From Kappaphycus alvarezii (taxonomy: Eukaryota; Rhodophyta; Florideophyceae; Gigartinales; Solieriaceae), in NCBI GenBank assembly GCA_002205965.3, contig NADL03000678.1:1-64000 (forward strand): DNA of 64,000 nt, given 5' to 3'. Made by a program: the position numbers and the translations under genes. Of the stretch, positions 1 through 11,158 are shown one piece after another. The notes under the pieces were generated by a model, which ran no database searches, had not been told where the DNA came from, and was given only the letters and a program-made list of their open reading frames with translations. Numbering within the stretch: position 1 is the stretch's first letter; the number at the start of each line of letters is the position of its first letter.

Positions 1-1186
1 AAGCTTTTCCTTCCCTCGTTTAGTCTCGCCTCGTCGGTGTCAACTTCTCCGTTAACGGATACTTTTTGCTCGTTCGACAGACGCAGAGCCCGTGGCGGTC
101 GATCAACAAATACAGTATCCCCCGAACGGATAACCGGTCGGAATCTTACTTTCCGATCAAAGTCCTGTTTTGCTTTTTCCTGCGCGGTAGTCATCTTCAA
201 GTTAGCTTTTTGTAAAGCATACCGAAGTCGCGCATCGTCGCTCGTTTCAGCTGTACAGGAGTTAGGGTTTCATCCGTAGCGGAGTCAGCCACTCGATCAA
301 TTGTTCCCGTAACGGTGATACTCGGCGGGTGTCGAGTTAATACCAAATCAAAGGGAGTAGTTCCGTTACCCGGTGTACCTGCATATTGTAGGCGTAGGTC
401 AATGGTTGTAAATAAAGATCCCAATCGGTTTGATGTTCTTCCACATAGTGACGAAGGCGCTGTACAATTGTCTTATTAAACCGTTCGGCTTGCCCATTAG
501 TTTGAGGGTGATAGGCCGTGGTTAAGAAATGGCGGGACCCCAGCATACTGCAAACCGCATCAAAGAACTTAGCAGTAAACTGTTTCCCGTTATCGGTTAA
601 GACATAAAGAGGGGCCATAAGCATAAACCCAATGGTCAAGGAACGCAGCTGCGACAACCGCGGCGGTAGTAGTAAAGGGATGCAACGAGTGAGCTTAGAG
701 AACCGATCGGTGATAACCAAAATAAAGACAAAGCCACGAGTAGTCTTCCGTAGCGGTCCTCCATTGCGACAAATTCGAGGGGGCCACTAGCTGGGAAGAG
801 TTTCATAAACTTCTGAAACTTCCGTACGGTTCCGCGGTTACGAGCACAACTAACAACCCGGACGGTCATAAACACATCGTTCGCCATTTGTGGCCAGTAA
901 TACTCCCGCCGAAGGGAATAGTACATTCTAGTTCCGCCTGGATGACCGGCTAAACGGGGATAGTGAGCCATATACAGTAACCGTGCTCGAGAGCGACTTA
1001 GGAACAACTCGTTGTAAAGCTCCGTCCAATTTGGACTTTCAAACGAGAATACCGTATCGGTCGAAGTCGAACCTGAACCACGTTCAACTGCATTGGCCTT
1101 CCTAGGCAAATTCGTCTTAGCTTGTTCACTAGGAATTCTTCCACCGTAAACGGGTTTGCAGGTTCATCAACCTCTGCAAGTGCCAT
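1..1186 (-). pseudogene. gypsy integrase region
   Basis: DDE integrase of the gypsy fossil, running off the left edge. The N-terminal HHCC region is at about 990-850 (H-Y-P-R-L-A-G-H-P-G-G-T then C-A-R-N-R). In the catalytic core the L-T-D-N-G-K-Q-F motif is at about 600 and the Y-H-P-Q-T-N-G-Q-A-E-R motif is at about 510. Both are hallmarks of Ty3/gypsy integrase. A W-D-L-Y-L-Q-P-L-T-Y-A-Y-N stretch follows at about 380. No chromodomain can be seen before the window ends. The frame is interrupted. Confidence 0.88.
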
Positions 1187-1379
1187 TACCTCCGGTAGGC
1201 CAATGTAAATTCTATTTTCCCCCGAGTTCGATTCCCAATATGAGACTACAGCGTCGTAAGTCGCAAAACTTTCGCTTCCAGCTTGTTCCGGTTCGGCGTT
1301 GCTTTCAACGATGAAACAGGGGACTTCATAGTCGATATCTGTGTCGTCTTCACCTTCCGTTCGGTCTACATTAGATACT

Positions 1380-2920
1380 GATGCTTGATACCCGGGCGGT
1401 ATTCCACATCATATTCATACTCGGCTAACCTCAACCGCCATCTCGCAAGCCGTCCGGATTCGTCGGCTAGATTTAAAATCCAACGTAGTGCATGGTGCCG
1501 TACGGAGAGTAAACTTGTCGCCATAAAGGTAAGGTCGTAGAGTTAGAATTGACCAAACAACAGCTAGCATTCCTTCTCGGTGGTTGAATAATTCTGTTCC
1601 GCTTTGGTCAAACTCCTACTCCAATACCCAACAGGCAGTTTGTCACCGTTCGGTTGTTCTTGTAGGAGTGTGCATCCGACTTGATACTCGCAAGCGTCAG
1701 TGTCCAATGTGTATTTATAACCGATGCGGGGTAAAGCCAGGATAGGTGGTGATACCAACTTCTGTTTCAGCGTCATAAAGGCATCAAATTCTTCATCATC
1801 TAGGATACCGAATTCGAACGGACTTCCTTTTCCGGTCTTCTTGTTCAGCGGCGCGGCTATCTTGGCGAAACCCTTGATAAACCGACGGTAAACGTTGCAC
1901 ATTCCTAAAACGACCTTAATTCCGTCTGGTTAGTCGGTGGAAGCGCTCTTTTGATAGCATCGCAATTCCTGTTATCCACGAGGAGTTGACCCGGACGGAT
2001 GACATGGCCCAGATACGCAACCTCTGCCTCGAAGAAGGTGCACTTCGCCAAGCGGAGCGTGACACCAGCGGCTCTTAAAAGGCTCAACACTTCTCTAACA
2101 TGCTGAAAGTGTTCCGAAACGGTCTTAGAATAAATGATGACGTCGTCCAAGTAAACAAGGCATACTGCCACTTAACCCGTGAAAGGATTATATCGACAGC
2201 CCTTTGGAACGTCGCGGGAGCATTCTTAAGACCGAACGGCATACGGGTAAAGCGAAACAAACCATGATGGCTAGAAAAGGTAGTCTTGTCCTATCCTCTT
2301 CCGGTATCTCGACTTGCCAGTAGCCACTGTTACAGTCTAGAGTAGAAAAGACCGTAGCCTCTCCCAGCGAGTCGATACACTCATCCATCCTTGGTATAGG
2401 ATAGGAATCCCGTACGGTTACAGCATTCAGTCTTCTATAATCTATACAAAAACGTAAGGTGCCGTCCTTCTTCGGCGCGAATACGACTGGACTGGCCCAT
2501 TCCGACTGTGTGGGCTCAATCACTCCGGCGGATAACATTCGATCGATCTCTTTCTTCTCGAATTCTCTTGCTTTTGGCCCGGCACGGTACGGTTGTTGAT
2601 AGATTGGCCTAGCATCTGGCGTGAGCTCAATTCGATGCTTAGCTATATCTATCTTTCCGAGACGGCCAGTCCACATTTCGGAGAACTCGTCCAACAAATT
2701 GAGGACATCCTTTCTTATTTTCTCTTCTTTCACACCGACGCGGACCTGATCATGCCAATCTGGTTGCAATCCTTCTTGGCCGATCGGTCTGTCACTCGAT
2801 GTATAATTACGTTGCGACTGCCAATTTGGTACAGTCTTCTCGTCTCTGCTTGAACCGGTCGGTAAAATAGATTCAGAATTAGAGTCCTTACCCCCCTCCT
2901 TAAGATGAGGTGCCATCCTG
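1380..2920 (-). pseudogene. gypsy reverse transcriptase and RNase H region
   Basis: This is the polymerase part of the gypsy fossil. RT landmarks on the minus strand are the fingers/palm motif C-I-D-Y-R-R-L-N at about 2450, the S-T-L-D-C-N-S-G-Y-W-Q palm motif at about 2330, and Y-L-D-D (catalytic Asp pair) at about 2145. The Y-L-G-H-V-I sequence at about 2010 marks the RT thumb/connection. RNase H begins near 1720 with L-D-T-D-A-C, and the Y-W-S-R-S-L motif follows at about 1625. These match Ty3/gypsy Pol closely. Several breaks are present; treat it as a fossil. Confidence 0.88.
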
Positions 2921-3178
2921 CAGCGGGAAGAGTGACGGACAAAATCCGAGCGGGTGCAGGTAGAGCGAGACCCACGACTGTATTCTTGGGGAGAGTTGCA
3001 GTCTTACTAGAAAAATTACTCATTAAAACGACGAACGGCCGGTTCGGGCGGATGTCCATGATCCCATTTGCCATAAGGGCGAGATGTTTGATTAAGGGTT
3101 TGGGATGATTCTGGACAAGGCACAAACCACCGGTCGGACATTGAACACGAATTGAAACATGACTCATAGGGGGTATTG

Positions 3179-3660
3179 TTACATGGGAGGCAAGACGAAT
3201 CTTCCGGGATCGGGACTCAAAGGAAAGGGCTTGGATAGACGTAGAACGTTTCGACTTTGTCTCCGTCTTCGTAACGTTCTGCCAACAATAGTAACTGGTG
3301 GTGCATGATGAAATACAACTTTCCGGTCGGATGGTAAAATAGCGCGTACATGTTGATCAATAAATGTAGTACCCAGAATGCAATCGACGGCTAGATTACC
3401 AACCACCAGGAAACGAACACGAGTCTTCAATTCACCGATACGGACATTAAGATCAAGAGTACCCAAACATCGGATGGGTTTATTTGAAGCGTCCAATAAA
3501 GGGTGCGGCAACCGAACGGATAGATGATTTCCAAGCATCCGGTAGGGTGCGCACATTCACGATATTTGGTCCCGCTCCGGTATCAAGGACAGTCGTTAAA
3601 GGAATCATTAACGACGGGTCCCGTCCAACGGTCATTGATACTTTGTAGTTGCGTTTCTTA
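3179..3660 (-). pseudogene. gypsy aspartic protease region
   Basis: Retropepsin-like protease of the gypsy fossil, which would mature Gag-Pol. On the minus strand I can see a DTGAGPN catalytic motif at about 3550-3590. Further on there is a hydrophobic stretch with the V-D-C-I-L-G-T-T-F-I pattern that matches the usual second motif of Ty3 proteases (ILGxDF-like). It lies directly between the gag zinc knuckle and the RT region, which is the expected place. It is part of a broken element and no function is expected today. Confidence 0.75.
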
Positions 3661-3822
3661 AAGAAATAAAGAGAATCACCAGCACTAGAATCATAACGCA
3701 GAGAGAAATCAGACGAAGAGAGGAGGTCTTCCGTTCCGGTGTCATCGAAGACCTTTAGAATTCCAAATCGGAAACGACGACGCCCCTACGCGTTTCCGGC
3801 ATCGTTTTCGACTCGGGGTTAT

Positions 3823-5953
3823 CTACTTGTCCCGGAAGAGGAGTGTTTCAGTAATCCCCTCCTCGATAATGTTAACCGAATGCGGCGCACGGGATGGACC
3901 AATCTGCGGGGGTACCGCAGCGGAGTTGTCCTTGTTTGCCATAAAGCGGCGATAGTTTTGGCTACGGATCTGCATCAATTTCGACCGGTCGGTAGCATTC
4001 AAGTAAGGACAGACGACGTGGCCGGGATCCAAACAAAGACGACAGAATGGAGGTTTAGACCTGGACGGAGGGTTACCAGCGCGATTCACAGGAGTACTCA
4101 CTGTATCGGCCGGCGAGCTTCCTTGAGGGGACTTCGGCTGCTGCATTGCTGCAGGTGACGATGGTCCGGACGGATAGAAACTCGAGGGCGGCGTTGAATA
4201 CGTAGTCACGCTGTTACCCGTACGGTCACCTTGAGTTAAAGCAAGAACTTCCAAATCTTCAACCCGTTCGGTCACGGTTGAACTGTCTTCTTGCGAAGGA
4301 CTTTCGATCGTTAACGCCCTTCCCGGTCGGTCGCGTGGTTGAAATCTTGTCTCTTTCGTTAACGGGTAACTTGTTGCTATATTCGATACCGGTCGGCGAG
4401 CTGTACGATACCCTTCTCCCAATGCGTGGGCATGATTGACTACTGTCTGATAATCCGCATTCGGGTGAGTGGCGAGATACAGCCGCACCTGTTTGCAAGT
4501 GGCAGGCAACAAGCCATCTACGAACAACGATTTCAACCTCCGATCGGAAAATACAGTACCGCAACGGAGAGCTTTGTTCCACAACATCCGGGAATAGGAC
4601 TCTTCGGTCATTGAAGAACTTTGCTTAAAGTTCACAACTTCCGAATAGGCCATCGCGATTACCTCATCGGTTGCATACGTACGGAGTAGAAATGAACCAC
4701 TTCTTTGTACGAACGGAGCAACTCATGATGGTTTCTATCCATCGCCATCGAACCGCCGGTCATACGAGCTTGCACTAGCACTTCGGCTTGTCCGGTGAGG
4801 TAGAATTGGAAACACCACATGGCGGCCTGCTCCGGTACGGAATTCATGTTACAAGCGTCTTTGAACTTGGCCAAAAAGTTCAAAACCGCGATCGGATCTG
4901 ATCCAGAGAACATGTGCGGTCTCATCTGGATGTCTATCTTCTTTCTGTATTTAACGATACTCCTCGACGACCCGTGAGAATCTGCCGAACGGAGTTCCAA
5001 ACGATAGGTCTTGTAGTTCACTGCCTTCGTGAACAACTCATTCAACGGACGTAGCGGCTTCAACTTCTTACTAGACCTCTTTTTTCTTCTTACCACGACG
5101 GGAGCTATCCGAACCGGACAACGACGAACTGGATGAACTCGACGATTCCGAATCGGTACTCGCATCACTTGAATCGTGGGAACTCCGGCGACGGGAACCC
5201 TTCTTACTCTTCTTCTTCTTCTTGCGGCTTCGGCTCTTCTTCCGGCCATCATCGGAACTTGAACTTTCGAATTCCGAATCGGTACTAGTCTCCTCTTCTC
5301 GATACTTGCGACGCGACCTTGATTTCTTCTTACCGTGACGGGAAGGAGAGCGATCATCATCACACTCACCACGTCCGCTACGGTGTTTGGGACTCGACTC
5401 TTCATCATTAGAGTCTCGTCCCCCAGCAGGGTTAACCGGAAAGTACGGTTGTTTCACATCCATGGGTGGAACAGCCGACTCCCGTAAAGGACTTTATTAC
5501 CGTGTTCGGTGTTTTTAAACTTAAATGCCCAGACGGGCCTGGTAGACTCTTGGCGAGATTTCCGGTCGGTAGACTGCTCGAACTATCCGGTACGGGTTTA
5601 GACTCTTCGTCAGCTCTGAGTAATTCCTCGATGGGCATATTTGCAAAGCGCCTCATCAGAGCTGTAGTCTCCTCCCGAAGGAATGACATGACCATCGGCT
5701 CCGCAGCCTCGGCCATTATGTCATACACCTTTGCTTGGAGCTCGGACTCCATAACCGAACGGACTTGTTCCTGCACCTCCTTCTTAACCATCTCCTGTAC
5801 TTCGACCTTTAATTCCGAACGGATTTTCTTCTTCACTTCTTCTGTTGCATTATCAACTTCCGTACGGACTTGTGGACCCAGGGCATCCAATACACGCGGG
5901 ACGACCTCGCTGTGTATCCACCGGGCCCTTTCCAAACCGATCGGTGATGTCAT
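3823..5953 (-). pseudogene. gypsy gag region with coiled coil, SR/K-rich linker and zinc knuckle
   Basis: Structural (capsid/nucleocapsid) part of the gypsy fossil. From the N-terminal side I see: an amphipathic, charged coiled-coil-like segment rich in Glu, Lys and Val (about 5920-5700); a very unusual low-complexity segment of Ser-Asp-Glu runs alternating with Arg/Lys-Ser runs (about 5463-5075); a core with Gag-like character (about 5080-4660); and a C-terminal region (4653-3823) ending near a CxxCxxxxHxxC knuckle (C-R-L-C...G-H-V-V-C) typical of nucleocapsid. The SR-like linker is not a usual part of Ty3 Gag. It resembles the RS domains of splicing factors in composition only. The reading frames are interrupted; this is a fossil. 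Confidence 0.8.
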
Positions 5954-6029
5954 TCAGGACGGTGATGTCATGGCTCTTGCCAATCCACTGTCTCCGGACG
6001 GAGGTCCTGCAAACAACTGATAGGGGGCC

Positions 6030-6785
6030 GAAGTAACGGGGTCGGCGGCACTTGTCGGCGTCGCTTGGTTCCGTGCACGGTCATGCAAATACCGTTCCGG
6101 TTCGGCGAGCGGCTTCGTCAGTGCCGACGGCGCACTGCGGGTGCTATGGGAAGACTGGGAGCCTTCCGGGCGGTCTACGGGGGCGGAAATCTTGACTGCG
6201 GTATCTTCTTCTTGGAAGTACCGAACGTATAATACTGTGATTTTCGACTCTGCCTTCTCTTGTTTTCCGGTGGCGTCTCTTCTCGAAACCTAAAACCGTA
6301 AGGAGTTAACCAAAAGGGGTTCTAGGTCGGGAGACCAGTTGAGGTATAAAACCGTTATGGTTCACTTCTCTCTTACCTAACGGACGTCTCCGTTCGGGAA
6401 ACGGAAGGACCTCGGTAGATTGGTAGAGCGTTAGGTAGGTCTGCGACCAGCGAGGGACCACCGAACGGAATAACAAGGGAAACACAAGACAGAGGCTCGC
6501 TCACTCTCGGGACGAGCTAACCGTGCCGGTTGGTGGAAATACGCGGAGACGGTGACGGCGCGATACAGGCCAGAGGGGGACTAGTAAAACAAGGAGTAAC
6601 CGAGCGGTCAAGGAAAAGGTAAAAGTAAAACAGGGAACTCCAAGGTGGAAGGGTGCTTACCTCTTTACTTGACGGGCACCGTAAAGGAGATCACAGTTAA
6701 ATATCTGTGAAGTCCGTACGGAGTCCGATTGGACCTGGCACTAGACCCTAATGGTCCCGTGCATGTAGGTGTCAATTTCTACATA
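6030..6785 (-). repeat. putative gypsy 5' LTR and leader
   Basis: About 750 bp upstream of gag with no coding signal. It carries four perfect CCGNNCGG octamers like the rest of the element, at 5994 (inner margin), 6390, 6461 and 6714. Its limits are inferred only from the start of gag and from the end of recombinase homology in the neighbouring DIRS-like element. A minus-strand TGTAGAAAT at about 6785 could be the LTR start, but with the partner LTR outside the window this cannot be tested here. Confidence 0.4.
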
Positions 6786-6894
6786 TTATCATACGCATTA
6801 CTAAAATATACCCTACTGTACTCTCCACAGTCCTGTAATTACCTTACGGATTCCTCACCCCGGCGCGGTGTACACTGCTGTACGCCCTCACCTA

Positions 6895-7802
6895 TGCCAC
6901 GTGGTCGCCGAGCGGGTCAACGCGTGCATCGCCAAACAACCGAACGGCCGGGTGATCCTCCCTCGGATCATTATAAATTCAGCCATCCCACTCACCGTGC
7001 GGTCACTTCACTCACTACACCACACCAGTCGTCACTCTTCGAACAACTCAACGCCAACGACCTAGCCTTTGGCTTTCCTTTCCGATGAGTGAACGTGGCG
7101 CGGATCGTCCCGTTATCCGTCACTTCTACATGAAAAGTCGCCATTTGCCGCACTGATACCGACCGAAACTGGAATAAATACGCCAACAACATCATCGCGC
7201 AACCACCAAGCGTCTCCACGCTCGACGTACTCATTCCCAATTGAATGAACCGTACAATCACTCGAGCTGGTAACCCTACCGGTTCAGGCCGCACACTTCC
7301 ATTGTTGTCCACCTCCTTCTCATACGCCTTCAACGGATTCAACACAAACCTCGATTTTGTGGGAGAGGGATAGCCTGCGTCTTCATTTTTTCTCGAAACT
7401 TCCGACATATAATGCCTCACTGATGAAGGTCATACCCGTGCTTGCAACGAGAGATACCCAATATACGCCAGTACGCCCCCTCCAACTCCGGCAATGGCTC
7501 TTTCCCCTCCTCGTCGCGAAAAGCCAACCACCGTGCCAACTGACTCGCTCTGTTATTCCACGTACTTTCTGCCCATCCATAGCCTGCAAGAAAGTCCGCC
7601 GCGTCCGAAGCTCCACGCGTGTCACGATCCCGTTCATCCATCCCCGTTCGAGCCATAACCTCCGCTCCCAATCCCTCTGCCTATTCCTCTCGCACCCGAT
7701 CTCGTCCATGACCAATCCCCACCTTTTGCTGACGTTCCTTTCGCCCTCGAACACGGCCTCCCCCTCCCCTAACGTTACCAACCGCGAGTTGAGTGGGTGC
7801 AA
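6895..7802 (-). pseudogene. Tyrosine recombinase region of DIRS-like element A, end missing
   Basis: This is homologous to the YR recombinase of element B, which would integrate the circular cDNA. Matching stretches are H-Y-M-S-E-V-S-R (B: Q-Y-V-S-A-I-S-R), N-E-D-A-G-Y-P-S-P-T (B: H-E-D-A-G-Y-I-S-P-T), the F-Q-F-R-S-V-S-V box-I region and T-H-R-K-G-K. The catalytic C-terminal half (HxxR and Tyr boxes, present in B) is not found, because the similarity fades at about 6895 where the gypsy element lies. Confidence 0.7.
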
Positions 7803-7934
7803 GCGCGCGTACCAAGGTTATGCAGTCCACTTCGGAGCCAACCACACTACCAAACCCCCCTTCGACCTCCACCTCCCGAATAAACAGCGGCAGGAAATCG
7901 AATGGCGGATTCCAGAGCCTCGCCTTCCCATCCC

Positions 7935-10060
7935 TCAATCCTCCGCCATCTGGGTTACCAAAACTTTTCCTCGCGCCGTCATGGTCTCGCCCATCGGGCG
8001 AGACCGGAACACCCTCTTGTCCACCCGATAATCCCTTCCGATCGATTCCACCACCTTGTCCGTCGCCCTCACGTCCGTTCGGTCCCACGTCCTCGATAAC
8101 GCGTCGACGAAGCGGTTCACCGACGAAGGTATACATCGCGCCTCGATCTGTATTTCCCATGCCCCTAACACCGCATAAAGCTTCCGCAACTTAGCCATAA
8201 TTGGCCGGGAGGCAGACACCATCTCGTTCAGAATGGAAACCACGGCCTGTTTGTCTTCGTGCAGGAACAACTGTCGGACCTCCGGCCGGGAGACGTAGTC
8301 TGCGAGGTGCCCTTGCAGAAATAGTCGCATCGCCCTCAGCTCCCCAAAGTGATCGAGGGCGCTCGGTCCTCCGCCAGCCAAAAACGCCCATTCCGAGTAC
8401 CTTGGGGTTTTCATTTCGCCAACTGGTGTGTCTGACTATGGTCTACTCGCTCGTTTGGAGAAAGCAGGGCGTATGTTCTCCCTCCTCTATCGCACTACGG
8501 AACGGTGGAATTCGGACTACGGAATCCGTCGGGCCCTTTTCCAGACCTTCGTTGCGTCCCAAATGGAGTACGCCCTCTACCTTCAACCTCTCAGCTCTGC
8601 GACCTTTACCCTTTCACAAACTCGGCAACCCTGTCCTTCCTCGAACCCTAAAGTCCCCCATAGCCCCCGTCCGCGGCGTCACTGTGCATTACCAGATCCG
8701 GCGTCTTTCGCTTCAACTCCCGCCCGTCCTCTCGCGCCAACGAACGCCAGTAACCGAGATCTCTCAAAAACTGCCGACCCAACCTCAACCTTTCCACCGT
8801 CCCTTTCAACGACATCCACGTCCCCCCGTCCCCTTCCCCGTACAGAAAGTCCCCTTCCCGTACACAACGCCCCCAAATTTTCGCCGAGGACGGAGCCTCA
8901 GGACCCCCATCTGTCCAGCGCTCGTCGCTATGGACAAAGTCCTCCCCTCTACGCTGAACTCCGCTCCCACTGAGGACCACAGCTACGATGTAGACATATC
9001 GAAGTAGATCTAGCGCGTAAAATAGCGAGCCATCGGACGGCCAATATGTGGGACACATAAATTCCACAGAAACGGCGAAAAAAAATCCATCCGCACCAAC
9101 CCCTGGTTTCTGTGTGCTACCTCCTCCACTTCTTCGCCAATTTACTCATGTGGCCAAATTTCCGATCGGTCACATATACCCTCATCTCTTCCGTATCCAC
9201 TAAAGCCCCCAGATCTTCTATCCTTTCCCAGCTTCCCAGTTCCCTTTCTCCAGATGCCTTACCATGCCCAGCCCCTCGAACAGCCCATTCACTATCAGTA
9301 TCGACTCCCTTCATTCCGCCTCGCCTGCCATAGTACCCGGTGTACTTGGCACAACCAAGGCGTCGCCTATGTAGAGCAGCGAACGGAGCCCAGAACCTCC
9401 CTCATGTACCTCACCAGCGGCCGAAAGATCTTGCAGAACCAATACCCGGACCTTCCCCACCCGAGCGGCAGAGCGATGCAAACGATAGTAACGCCCTGCA
9501 CACCGGAATACAAAGTAGTCCAGGACGTCCAGATGCAAGTAGAAGTGCCGTCCATCTTGAAATCCCACGATATGAACAAGTTTCCCTTCTCCAACCCCAC
9601 CGCGAACCTCTGCAAAATTTCCATCTTCACCATCCATCTCGCGCAGTGCTTGCTTTGACGGCTGAAGTTGATCACAAAACTCCCCTTCTTGTCCGCACTC
9701 TCCCTTTGACAAGATACAAATGAAAATGAGACCACTTTTCCTTCCCCCACCATCCTCTCCACATCACCCTTCCCGACCTCCTTGAAGATCCCAATCTACA
9801 CACCCTTCCCTAACTCTCCCGCAAGCGCCGGATCTTCATCTGTCTGGGCTATCTCCCCTATCACCAACATCTCCGTAGACGGAACCGTAGGCATATTCCT
9901 CACCCCATACTTCACCGCCCTCATCAGATACTCTGACGCCCCCAGCAGCGATTCCCAAACGTCAGCCTTGGACGCCGTCCCGCGACACAGCCACTTACCG
10001 TCCTTTGTCGCCTCGACGTGCCCACACCGCCAGTCTCCAAGGGCATCACTCATCATCGGC
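7935..10060 (-). pseudogene. Reverse transcriptase and RNase H region of DIRS-like element A
   Basis: The RT part (10056 to about 9120) shares W-L-C-R-G-T-A-S-K-A-D, V-P-S-T-E-M-L-V-I-G-E-I and the V-I-N-F-S-R-Q-S-K-H stretch with element B. The E-x-L-x-x-F-A-V...W-D-F-K palm region is at about 9600-9540 and the Y-x-D-like catalytic box is near 9370. RNase H begins with H-S-D-A-A-D-G-G-Y-G-G at about 8690. It continues with the F-L-H-E-D-K-Q-A-V-V-S-I-L-N and V-N-R-F-V-D-A-L-S-R-T stretches (8280-8080), which match the terminal RNase H motif (ADxLSR type). Fossil with several breaks. Confidence 0.75.
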
Positions 10061-10089
10061 GGCCGACGCCGGGCTGTCCCTCATGTTCC

Positions 10090-10740
10090 CTCTAGAGCCT
10101 TGCCTTGGCCAGCTGCTTGACTGCCTTCACCTCTAACTCATCCGTCAACGCAGCCCTGGGCAACCTGTACGACTTCAAGAAAGCAGCATCATGCCCTTGC
10201 TCAACTAAAAAGGCCATCCGCCTCGCCGCCTCCATGCCCTGCTCCGTGATGTCCCTGAAGTACTGACCTCTCATCGAGAGCACCTCCACCACCGCCTTTA
10301 CCGCCGTTTCGCCGATCTTCAGTTTCTTCTCTATCTCTTGTACGTCTCAAACACCCGTCCCTGCCACCTCCAACGCCATCAATCCTAGCTCAGCCAATAA
10401 CCCTGCCGCATTCACATACTCCCATTCCTTCGCGGATCTTCGATCCTTTTTCTTCAGCTCCGAAAGGAACGCGTCCGCCGGAGGCTTGAAGTAGCCCGTA
10501 TGGGTAATGGGCACATAAGCCCCCAGCTCAAACACACTCCCCTCTCCGACCAACTTCGAAGCATTCAGTTCCGCGACGACCTGACCAAAGTCTTGGCGGC
10601 CAGGCTTGAGCGATGCCCACGACGCGCCCAAAAGGTCCGCAGAATTGCCACCCACAAAACCCGCGCCGCCACCAGCCTGCAACTAGTCTTCCAGGTCTTT
10701 TGATCTGTTCGCCATTGGCTTCGTAGGTGCTCTTGGTCAC
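10090..10740 (-). pseudogene. Gag-like region of DIRS-like element A
   Basis: This region corresponds to the first gene of element B. Shared stretches include A-D-L-L-x-A-x-W-A-x-L-K-P, L-N-A-S-K-L-V-G-E-G-S-V-F and D-R-R-S-A-K-E. A later part (10292-10090) shares R-G-Q-Y-F-R-D-I-T-E-Q-G and F-L-V-E-Q-G-H-D-A with B. The role is inferred from position only, as the putative nucleocapsid-like product before RT; I see no zinc knuckle. Part of a fossil. Confidence 0.65.
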
Positions 10741-10795
10741 ACCAGGTCAGAAGATGTCGCCACCGAGCTTTCGGAAGGTGCATTTCTCTGTTACA

Positions 10796-10940
10796 GAGAA
10801 ATAGACATACCAAACATGTCAGGTAAAGGGCCGTCGACGGTATTTATACAACCGTGGCCCCCAGAAATCAAGAACTCTCGGCTATGGCTCGCTATTTCCA
10901 GTCATATCTTGACACATTTTCACACGTAGACACGGCGCAG
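10796..10940 (-). repeat. Terminal repeat of DIRS-like element A
   Basis: On the minus strand this 145-bp stretch follows the same path as the 158-bp repeats of element B: GTGTCTACGTGTGAA near the outer edge, then AGCGAGCCA, a GGTATTT-like or TATAAAT box-like stretch, CGACGGCC, and CATGT...TATTTCTC at the inner edge. It is clearly diverged from B's copy, so A belongs to a sister subfamily. A short palindrome (ATTTCTCTG and its inverse, 10782-10802) sits at the inner margin. The partner repeat is not found. Confidence 0.7.
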
Positions 10941-11158
10941 AACAGATCAATAGCAAGAAAGTATCTCCTTATTACAGTGTACGTCCTTAACACGCTTCAG
11001 GAATGCTACCTTCGAAAAATTCGCCTCAGGTAAACACGACGGGAAATGGGGAAACGAGAAATAGGATGATTAAATATTTGAAAGATATGTTCGCTTGTGG
11101 CCCGGAACATCTCATAAGGTGACCAGCAATACTCCTTAAATTTACCTAAAAAGCCGGC

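Larger units (their letters stand above)
1..6785 (-). mobile_element. Ty3/gypsy LTR retrotransposon, fossil, cut by left window edge
   Basis: Read on the minus strand, the order is leader/5' LTR (above about 6030), gag (5953-3823), protease (about 3660-3179), reverse transcriptase and RNase H (about 2920-1380), and integrase (about 1186 to the window edge). The order protease, RT, RNase H, integrase is the Ty3/gypsy order. The 3' LTR would lie left of position 1 and is not visible. The 5' LTR outer edge cannot be fixed without the second LTR. It lies between about 6740 and 6900, where recombinase homology of the neighbouring DIRS-like element stops. The coding region is broken by several changes, so this is a fossil, but all domains are still easily recognised, which suggests moderate age. 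The whole length is studded with CCGNNCGG octamers (separate entry). Confidence 0.93.
122..6947. repeat. Dispersed CCGNNCGG octamer array across the gypsy element
   Basis: By eye I count about 35 perfect CCGNNCGG octamers, starting at 122, 134, 481, 703, 822, 1357, 1450, 1498, 1646, 1991, 2232, 2410, 2780, 2855, 3130, 3323, 3512, 3985, 4166, 4218, 4264, 4323, 4389, 4540, 4985, 5562, 5755, 5815, 5860, 5937, 5994, 6390, 6461, 6714 and 6940. Six fixed bases predict fewer than two in 7 kb of balanced composition. The central pair is almost always AA, TT, TA, AT or GT. The sites lie in gag, pol and the leader alike, so codon use alone does not explain them. Outside this element I noticed only isolated cases (8075, 9162). 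Confidence 0.85.
6895..10940 (-). mobile_element. DIRS-like tyrosine-recombinase retroelement A, fossil
   Basis: On the minus strand the order is terminal repeat (10940-10796), gag-like region (10740-10090), reverse transcriptase (about 10060-9120), RNase H (about 8700-7935) and tyrosine recombinase (7802 to about 6895). RT/RNase H plus a YR recombinase without an integrase defines the DIRS/Ngaro/PAT order. Its proteins match those of element B (52434-56658) through most of their length. The recombinase end and the distal repeat are missing where the gypsy sequence begins, so the gypsy element probably inserted here or the end was deleted. Several breaks; fossil. Confidence 0.85.

Noticed and set aside
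5466-6020. 184-codon plus-strand frame opposite the gypsy gag
   Set aside because: The minus strand carries the recognisable coiled-coil Gag sequence. The plus frame is Ser/Thr-rich noise.
8201-9007. 268-codon open frame on the plus strand
   Set aside because: It is antisense to the RT/RNase H region of DIRS-like element A. Its Pro/Arg/Ser-rich translation is the shadow of GC-rich coding sequence on the other strand.
10782-10802. ATTTCTCTG palindrome at the inner edge of the element A repeat, considered as a circle-junction signal
   Set aside because: It has no counterpart at the same place in the repeats of B or C, so no general role can be claimed.
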